Positions 42,734 to 47,409 of a DNA stretch of 47,409 nucleotides are shown here, piece after piece. Positions within the stretch are counted from its first letter, which is position 1. Every line of letters starts with the position of its first letter. The DNA is taken from assembly GCF_001005295.1 (NCBI RefSeq), contig NZ_LBMK01000003.1, forward strand, positions 89,169 through 136,577, in the 5' to 3' direction. The position numbers and the translations under genes were made by a program. The notes under the pieces were generated by a model. The model had not been told where the DNA came from. It was given only the letters and a program-made list of their open reading frames with translations, and ran no database searches. The stretch is from Streptomyces yangpuensis. GTDB lineage: Bacteria; Actinomycetota; Actinomycetes; Streptomycetales; Streptomycetaceae.

Positions 42734-43503
42734 GGGCGCGCGCCCTCGATTCGTGCGGGAAGTTCACCGATCTCGTAGCTCATGCGGTTGAGGTCTCCGC
42801 GGAAGGTGGTGATCGTGCAGCGAATGACCTTGTCGCCCGCGTACCCCGTTCGGGTCCAAAGCAGCACCGGCACGCCGGCGCCCACGTCGAGGAGTCGGGA
42901 CTCGTCGGGGGTCGGCATGCGTGTGGCAATCTCATCGAAGTAGCCGACCTGCGCAATCCCGGCGGCCGCCAGGTAGCGAGTCGTGCCCTCCGCGATGTCC
43001 CCCGGCTCGGCGAGGCGAGGCGCCTCCTTCACAAGCCAGTCGGGGTAGTACGTCGCCTGGGTGGACCACGGCACATCATCAACGAAGCGGTGGCAGAACC
43101 GCAGAACCGTCGTCGAGCCAACATCGACCTTGAGGCGCCCGGCAATGTAGTCCGTTGCCGGCGTCACCTCGACCCGAAACGTCTGCGTCGGGTGACGCCC
43201 AGCGTTGGTGACATCCGTGTTGTAGGCGTCGCCGTTCTGCGGAAACGTCAGGTTCTCGAAGCGGGAAGCATTCAGCTCAAAGACCTCATGCTTGCGCACC
43301 TCGTAGCCCAGGCCTTGGCTGGAAAAGATCAAACCCTCACTGACCAGCGCGTTCAGGCCTGAGCGGACCGTGTTCCTCGACGCCTCGAACCGAGTCGAGA
43401 GTTCGCTCTCGGAAGGCAGGCGAGACCCCGGCGGGTAGACGCCATTGTCGATCTCACGACGGAGGGCGTCAGCCACCTGACGGTACTTCGGCTGCTTGTT
43501 CAT
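42730..43503 (-). CDS. GntR/HutC-family regulator (KorSA-like)
   Basis: A 257-residue repressor: wHTH KYRQVADALRREIDNGVYPP, GSRLPSESELSTRFEASRNT, and a UTRA ligand domain from about residue 95 (LPARIEGARP end). ATG at 43503 follows GATGGGG; the longer open frame reads through the operator. In pSAM2-class elements KorSA represses transfer and its own gene. The perfect inverted sites at 43524 and 43601 are its likely targets. Confidence 0.92.
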   Translation of the reverse strand: MNKQPKYRQVADALRREIDNGVYPPGSRLPSESELSTRFEASRNTVRSGLNALVSEGLIFSSQGLGYEVRKHEVFELNASRFENLTFPQNGDAYNTDVTNAGRHPTQTFRVEVTPATDYIAGRLKVDVGSTTVLRFCHRFVDDVPWSTQATYYPDWLVKEAPRLAEPGDIAEGTTRYLAAAGIAQVGYFDEIATRMPTPDESRLLDVGAGVPVLLWTRTGYAGDKVIRCTITTFRGDLNRMSYEIGELPARIEGARP

Positions 43504-43523
43504 GGCCCCATCATGACGCACTC

Positions 43524-43618
43524 GCTCAACTTGTTGGTACATGTGGGCCCCATTCCCTTGACGACTCACTGTCCGTGGGTGCAGCATCACTGCATCAGCT
43601 TGTACCAACAAGTTGAGC
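43524..43618. promoter_or_regulatory. Two inverted GntR operators upstream of korSA-like gene
   Basis: GCTCAACTTGTTGGTACA (43524-43541) and its exact complement TGTACCAACAAGTTGAGC (43601-43618) are 59 bp apart. Each contains CAACTTGTTG, itself a CAAC/GTTG near-palindrome, as expected for a dimer. The first lies about 20 bp before the regulator's ATG. Confidence 0.85.
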
Positions 43619-43816
43619 AAGCGGTGCAGAGGGGTCAAGTATGCCCCGCCCTGCCTCGCCTAACGCACGACTTGCAAGACCAGGAGCCCCGCAGCGGACG
43701 GGGGGAGGCGGCCCGGCGCCTTGGCATTCACCGGAGGGCTTAGACCGAAAGGTCATGTCTCCATACGCCTTCGCCAGGTCCCAGACCTGAAGGAGACACA
43801 CGCACTGCTCAGCCCT

Positions 43817-43942
43817 CCGCGCCGTTCTCGGCGCGGCCGGTTGCCTCCCCTGCCCGTCTCGCACGGGCGGGGTCGAGGGGAGCCGGATTGGTTCCACCCC
43901 CGAATGCAGTGCAGCCCCCGGCGTTGGAGCGCCGGGGGCTGC
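43817..43942 (+). terminator. Three consecutive hairpins in the leader before DUF6284
   Basis: CCGCGCCG-TTCT-CGGCGCGG (43817-43836), a long bulged hairpin (43837-43886, core GCCCGT/ACGGGC) and GCAGCCCCCGGCG/CGCCGGGGGCTGC (13 bp, 43911-43942). The last looks like a terminator, yet lies only 39 nt before the DUF6284 ATG. The 43619-43980 stretch holds no gene; a structured leader or attenuator is possible. Confidence 0.6.
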
Positions 43943-43980
43943 TGTTCGGGTCCCGTTCCTCTCTCGAAGGAGCAAGACCC

Positions 43981-44250
43981 ATGAAGTCCATCGCTGCACT
44001 TCAGAACCGTGTTACCCCGTGGTCCGACGGCTTGGAGCCGTCGGACCAGGAGCTGGACGCAATCGAGCAGGAGATGCCGCTGATCCTGGCGCGCGTCGAC
44101 CTGCTCGACGCGCAGATCATGACGATCGACCGCACCCCGACCGAGGTGGACGAGCGTCGGATCCGCCGGGCCCGCAACCGGGTCCTGGCGGCCCGGCGGG
44201 ACCTGGCCAACCGCACCGCCGGCTCGACGGGCTCGGGGGACGCGGCATGA
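43981..44250 (+). CDS. DUF6284-family AICE protein
   Basis: An 89-residue protein: MKSIAALQNRVTPWSDGLEP, SDQELDAIEQEMPLILARVD, LDAQIMTIDRTP. Helical, acidic then basic, no membrane segment. GAAGGAG lies 8 nt before the ATG. First gene of a run of five with 4-bp overlaps, so expression is probably coupled. The family is known to me only from AICE-type elements and is of unknown role. Confidence 0.85.
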   Translation: MKSIAALQNRVTPWSDGLEPSDQELDAIEQEMPLILARVDLLDAQIMTIDRTPTEVDERRIRRARNRVLAARRDLANRTAGSTGSGDAA

Positions 44251-44573
44251 GCAGGCAGATCTTCGGAGCGCAGATGTCGCTGCGCTGCTGCGGCCCGACG
44301 TTCCCGGGTCGGACGGGCCGCCCGTGTTGGCAGTTGTACGTGGCCCAGACCGGGCTGGTCAGCGAGTGGCCCACCTACACGTGGCCGACGTCCACGGAGG
44401 TCCCGACGGTCGGCCGGCGGCTCGATGCGCTGACGGAGCTCGGCTTCACCCCGGCCGAGGACGCCGAGTGGGAGTGGACGGAGCACGTCGGCCCGGACTA
44501 CCACCAGCACCCGGCCCGGGTGCTCCTGCTGGCTGCGGTGAAGGTCCGGCCGCTGGAAGGCGGTGTGGCATGA
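44247..44573 (+). CDS. DUF6303-like AICE protein, copy 1
   Basis: A 108-residue protein overlapping DUF6284 by ATGA. WQLYVAQTGLVSEWPTYTWP, PTVGRRLDALTELGFTPAED and EWEWTEHV align with the next protein's WEIYIVIEGHSDDWPLHCFG, PTLAERTAALAGLGYEAVDG and AWEWIEMD, so the two are a tandem duplicated pair. An extra N-terminal part has CCGP and C residues. Function unknown. Confidence 0.82.
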   Translation: MSRQIFGAQMSLRCCGPTFPGRTGRPCWQLYVAQTGLVSEWPTYTWPTSTEVPTVGRRLDALTELGFTPAEDAEWEWTEHVGPDYHQHPARVLLLAAVKVRPLEGGVA

Positions 44574-44842
44574 CGTACGGCGCCCGTCTGGCGAACTCCT
44601 ACTTCGGTGAGTGGGAGATCTACATCGTCATCGAGGGTCACTCCGACGACTGGCCCCTCCACTGCTTCGGCCGCACCGCGCCGACCCCCACGCTCGCCGA
44701 GCGCACGGCCGCCCTGGCCGGCCTCGGCTACGAGGCCGTGGACGGCGCAGCCTGGGAGTGGATCGAGATGGACAACGACGACACGAACGCGGTCGAGTTC
44801 CGCGGCTCGTTCGAGGTCCGCCCTATCGGGGAGGCGCTGTGA
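44570..44842 (+). CDS. DUF6303-like AICE protein, copy 2
   Basis: A 90-residue paralogue of the previous gene, again coupled by ATGA. Small soluble alpha-beta protein with the W-x-L/I-Y...WP...LGY/F...WEW pattern, ending FRGSFEVRPIGEAL. No catalytic motif. Retention of two adjacent diverged copies suggests a hetero-pair. Confidence 0.83.
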   Translation: MTYGARLANSYFGEWEIYIVIEGHSDDWPLHCFGRTAPTPTLAERTAALAGLGYEAVDGAAWEWIEMDNDDTNAVEFRGSFEVRPIGEAL

Positions 44843-45678
44843 ACCGCACCGCCAAGTGTGCTCTCGTCCTCGCGCTGGTGGTTGTGGTCGGCATGGCCTT
44901 CCGGGTCTCCTGGAACGCCTTGCGGGACGTCGCCAAGACGATCGGTGCGGACGACGCGGCGGCGAACCTCTATCCCTTCGTGGTCGACGGTCTGATGGCC
45001 TTGGCACTCGTCGCGGCCCTCGTGCTGACCGGCGACGCCCGCAGGTTCGCCCTGCGGGTCCTCGCCGCGTACACGCTCGCCTCGCTGGTCCTGAACTACG
45101 TCCACGGATTGGTTCCCGCCCTCCACAGCGAGGCGGTCGACTGGGGTCGACTGGCCGACTGGGATCCCGCGAACTGGGCGCTCGTGCTGCTGGCGACGTC
45201 GCTTCCGGTCGGGTCGATCTACTTCGGCTCCGACCTCGTCGCCAAGGTCCTCCACCACCGACCGGCGATCGAACCGGACCAGCAAGAATCCACCCACACC
45301 CCCGTATATCGGTCCACCCCTGAGCAGGACGAACCCCCCGCCGAGCAGCCCGAGCCGCAGGAGGAAGTGGACTCTTCCCCCGCCGCACCGATCGAGGCGA
45401 TCGAGACCCGACCGCAGCTCGCCGTGGCGGCCGAAGTCACGCATCCTCGTCGGGCGACCGGTCGAGTACCCGCCGCCGCCCGATCGACCCGACCGACCCG
45501 GACGGAAGCCGAGCTGCTGGCGGAGGCACGCAGCCTGACGGAGTCCTGGCCGGTCGACAAGCTGACCGGTGAGGGGATCCGCAAGGCACTGCGTACCTCG
45601 CCGGCGAAGGCCCGGATCGTACGGGAGACGTTGAAGGCGGAGCGCGAACGCGACGCGGCCGCGGCGGTGACCGGATGA
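44839..45678 (+). CDS. DUF2637-family membrane protein (SpdB2-like spread protein)
   Basis: A 279-residue protein with four hydrophobic segments in the first 135 residues (CALVLALVVVVGMAFRVSW, YPFVVDGLMALALVAALVLT, FALRVLAAYTLASLVLNYVH, WALVLLATSLPVGSIYFGSD), then an acidic Pro/Glu linker and a C-terminal helical part (TEAELLAEARSLTESWPVDK) resembling a winged-helix DNA-binding end. SpdB proteins help spread the element inside the recipient mycelium after transfer. GTG start overlaps the previous stop (GTGA). Confidence 0.88.
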   Translation: MNRTAKCALVLALVVVVGMAFRVSWNALRDVAKTIGADDAAANLYPFVVDGLMALALVAALVLTGDARRFALRVLAAYTLASLVLNYVHGLVPALHSEAVDWGRLADWDPANWALVLLATSLPVGSIYFGSDLVAKVLHHRPAIEPDQQESTHTPVYRSTPEQDEPPAEQPEPQEEVDSSPAAPIEAIETRPQLAVAAEVTHPRRATGRVPAAARSTRPTRTEAELLAEARSLTESWPVDKLTGEGIRKALRTSPAKARIVRETLKAERERDAAAAVTG

Positions 45679-46769
45679 GCCTTCGGATCGGTTCGCTGTG
45701 CACCGGCTACGGCGGCCTGGACATGGCCGTCCAAACCGTCCTGGGCGGCTCTCCCGTATGGGTCGCTGACAACGACCCGGGCGCCTCGCGGATCCTGGCC
45801 CACCACTTCCCCACCGTGCTGAACCTGGGGGACCTGACCGTCGTCGACTGGCACCAGGTCGAGCCCGTCGACATCGTCTGCGGCGGGTATCCGTGCCAGC
45901 CGTTCAGTTCCGCCGGCAAGCGCAAGGGAGTCGCCGATGACCGGCACATCTGGCCCCACATCGCCCGTGCCCTTGGCGTTCTTCGACCCCGCTACGCGGT
46001 CTTTGAGAACGTCGCAGGGCACCTTTCCCTCGGATTCGACACCGTCCTCGCCGACCTTGCCGCCCTCGGGTTCGATGCACGGTGGGCTTGTGTACGCGCG
46101 TCGGACGTCGGTGCCGCCCACCAGCGCAACCGGCTCTTCCTCCTCGCCTGGCCTGCCGACACCCAGGGCTCGGGACGCGAAGGGCCGGGGCTTCCCGGAC
46201 GGCCTGCCGGCCGTCGCCTCACTGCTGCCCACCCCCTCGACGTCGGAGGCGGCCGGCACCGGCCACGCGGCACAGGGCGGGATGAACCTTCGGCACGTGG
46301 TCTCGCTGCTGCCCACACCGGTGGTCGGCGACTCCAAGGGCGCCCGGCAGGCGACAGCCCGGAATCCGCGCAGCAGTTCACCCACGCTGTCGGACCTGTC
46401 GTTCGCGAAGCTGTTGCCGACGCCGAGGGCGACGGACGGCAGCAAGGGCGGGCCGAACCAGCGGGGCAGCAAGGGGGACTTGACGCTCCCCTCGGCGGCC
46501 CACCGGATTGGGGCTCCTACGCCCCCGCCATCGCCAGGTGGGAAGGCGTCGCCGGACGCTCCGCTCCCCGGCCAACTGACTCTCTGGGACGACTGAGCCC
46601 GCCCTTTGTCGAGTGGCTGATGGGTCTGCCCGCCGGCCACGTCACCGACGTCCCCGGCCTCTCCCGGACCGCCCAGCTCAAAGCACTCGGCAACGGCGTC
46701 GTCCCCCAGCAGGCCACCGCCGCCCTACACACCCTCATGAACGCCGACGAAGCGGCCGCGGCCGCCTGA
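45675..46769 (+). CDS. C5-cytosine DNA methyltransferase with two-frame variable region
   Basis: A 364-residue enzyme. Motif I GSLCTGYGGLD (6-16), motif IV GGYPCQPFS with catalytic Cys74, motif VI ENVAG (111-115), motif VIII QRNRLFLLA (150-158), WGSYAPAIARWEG before the target-recognition end, and motif X LKALGNGVVPQQ. Between motif VIII and WGSYAP the reading frame gives ADTQGSGRE- and AEGDGRQQG-like repeats, while the +1 frame gives four LPTP repeats typical of phage and AICE methyltransferases. Either dual coding or two compensating frameshifts. Likely protects the element or modifies host DNA; no cognate nuclease is seen. ATGA overlap with the spread gene. Confidence 0.88.
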   Translation: MSLRIGSLCTGYGGLDMAVQTVLGGSPVWVADNDPGASRILAHHFPTVLNLGDLTVVDWHQVEPVDIVCGGYPCQPFSSAGKRKGVADDRHIWPHIARALGVLRPRYAVFENVAGHLSLGFDTVLADLAALGFDARWACVRASDVGAAHQRNRLFLLAWPADTQGSGREGPGLPGRPAGRRLTAAHPLDVGGGRHRPRGTGRDEPSARGLAAAHTGGRRLQGRPAGDSPESAQQFTHAVGPVVREAVADAEGDGRQQGRAEPAGQQGGLDAPLGGPPDWGSYAPAIARWEGVAGRSAPRPTDSLGRLSPPFVEWLMGLPAGHVTDVPGLSRTAQLKALGNGVVPQQATAALHTLMNADEAAAAA

Positions 46770-46792
46770 ACCCCTTCCGAAGGGAGACGCTC

Positions 46793-47173
46793 GTGAACCA
46801 CCTGCCCGAACCCGCCCACGTCGTCCGGCTCCCCGACGGCACCCACGTCTACGCCGACCAGATGCCCGCCACCCTCCAGGGCCCGCAGGTCGTTCACCAG
46901 CACATCCACCAGGCCGCCCCTGACCGGACCGTTCAGCGCCTGGCGCTCGGTTCCGGGATCGGCGCCGGAGCCGTCGCGGCCGGCGTGTACTTCGGACCGC
47001 TCCTGATCGCCGCGCTGACCGCGATCGCTGCGAACTTCGCGTTCCTGGCCTTCCTCGCGCTGATCCTCGGTTGGGGTGTCCACACCGTCGTGAAGTCGAT
47101 CGGCGGCTCCCACGGCGAGGCCGCCGTGAAGAACGTCGGCAAGGCCGCCAAGCTCGCCCGCCGCCGTCGCTGA
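46793..47173 (+). CDS. DUF6251-like small membrane protein of AICEs
   Basis: A 126-residue protein. After a soluble start (AHVVRLPDGTHVYADQMP) come two hydrophobic helices (LALGSGIGAGAVAAGVYFGP and AANFAFLAFLALILGWGVHT), then a basic tail (NVGKAAKLARRRR). GTG 46793 follows AAGGGAG. Such proteins are found in AICE transfer regions; a role in mating-channel or spread complexes is inference. Confidence 0.8.
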   Translation: MNHLPEPAHVVRLPDGTHVYADQMPATLQGPQVVHQHIHQAAPDRTVQRLALGSGIGAGAVAAGVYFGPLLIAALTAIAANFAFLAFLALILGWGVHTVVKSIGGSHGEAAVKNVGKAAKLARRRR

Positions 47174-47185
47174 CGGCTGCCCGAT

Positions 47186-47205
47186 CCACCCGCCACGGCG
47201 GGTGG
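47186..47205 (+). terminator. Hairpin between the DUF6251-like and DUF6257-like genes
   Basis: CCACCCGCC/GGCGGGTGG forms a near-continuous 9-bp stem. It is followed directly by GAGGGGAGCCGGA, the same 13-mer that follows the hairpin at about 43.87 kb. Confidence 0.55.
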
Positions 47206-47247
47206 TGAGGGGAGCCGGACAGACCGGCCCGCGGAAGGAGTCCCGTG

Positions 47248-47409
47248 ATGGCGAAGGACCCGAAGTTCACCGCCAAGGAGATCACCCAGCTCGGCTGGTA
47301 CACGGCCCGGATGGCCAAGCGCGGTATCGCCGGGGAGAACGTCCACCTCGGCGACCTGCAGAAGAAGGTCGACCGGATCATCGACGGCGCCCGCGACCGC
47401 GAGGCCCAG
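47248..47409 (+). CDS. DUF6257-like AICE protein, partial (C-terminus beyond right edge)
   Basis: The visible 54 residues (MAKDPKFTAKEITQLGWYTA, RMAKRGIAGENVHLGDLQKK, VDRIIDGARDRE) match the start of a small basic AICE family I know as DUF6257. AAGGAG is 8 nt before ATG 47248; GTG 47245 is in frame. Function unknown. Confidence 0.75.
   Translation, partial: MAKDPKFTAKEITQLGWYTARMAKRGIAGENVHLGDLQKKVDRIIDGARDREAQ

Larger units (their letters stand above)
40001..47409. mobile_element. Actinomycete integrative and conjugative element (one end, partial)
   Basis: Bounded on the left by the tRNA-Arg 3' fragment; contains a KorSA-like GntR regulator, DUF6284, DUF6303-like, DUF2637/SpdB2-like, DUF6251-like and DUF6257-like genes, all typical of pSAM2-class AICEs. 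Integrase, excisionase, Rep and the TraB-type translocase are not in view and should lie to the right, with an intact minus-strand tRNA-Arg at the far end. Confidence 0.85.

Noticed and set aside
45219..46640. 473-codon minus-strand open frame opposite the methyltransferase
   Set aside because: Antisense shadow; the plus strand carries all C5-methyltransferase motifs.

Overview
The window is high-GC DNA (about 72% G+C by eye) with GTG starts, few T-rich terminators, leaderless-looking promoters and many 4-bp start/stop overlaps. The gene content (dnaX-purD, an SRP RNA beside a serine tRNA, upp, tadA, a sigF/sigN-like sigma pair, SpdB2-like spread proteins) points to a Streptomyces chromosome. 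A perfect parS site and the resemblance to the S. coelicolor SCO4030-SCO4070 gene order, recalled rather than searched, suggest the core region not far from oriC.

Left core, 1-5.6 kb: a partial membrane protein, purD, dnaX and the 4.5S-type SRP RNA, all on the minus strand, then tRNA-Ser(GGA) on the plus strand. From 5.6 to about 11.8 kb is an accessory block that has built up at the 3' end of this tRNA. It holds a helicase-associated/WYL protein, a vapBC pair, a displaced copy of the tRNA-Ser 3' end with its terminator, a predicted phosphorothioate-DNA-dependent HNH endonuclease, a second PIN toxin pair, and scars that include a vapC reduced to 12 codons. No integrase is left.

Middle core, 11.8-40.0 kb: repair and metabolic genes (VOC, HhH-GPD, cupin, OpcA), a HerA-like ATPase, a LytR_C protein, upp, a universal stress protein, the TadA pair, tRNA-Ser(CGA), two tandem sporulation/stress-type sigma factors, a MarR-controlled DHA2 efflux pump with two visible operator copies, a four-gene operon (response regulator, histidine kinase, GT2-GtrA and GT39 glycosyltransferases) with parS inside the kinase gene, an ABM/amidohydrolase pair, a DUF2797-Lrp pair divergent from an SMP-30 lactonase, and a PH-domain protein.

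Right, 40.0 kb to the edge: one end of an actinomycete integrative and conjugative element (AICE). A 42-nt 3' fragment of tRNA-Arg(ACG) with the native tRNA terminator marks the attachment site; the rebuilt tRNA and the integrase should lie beyond the right edge. Next to the att site is a low-GC three-gene cargo operon of unknown function (TIGR04255-type protein plus two partners), the best candidate for an undescribed system here. Then come a GNAT/GntR pair with a perfect 18-bp inverted operator, a translationally coupled run (DUF6284, two DUF6303-like proteins, a DUF2637/SpdB2-like protein, a cytosine-5 DNA methyltransferase), a DUF6251-like membrane protein and a cut-off DUF6257-like gene. 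The methyltransferase has a variable region readable in two frames, each giving a recognisable repeat.
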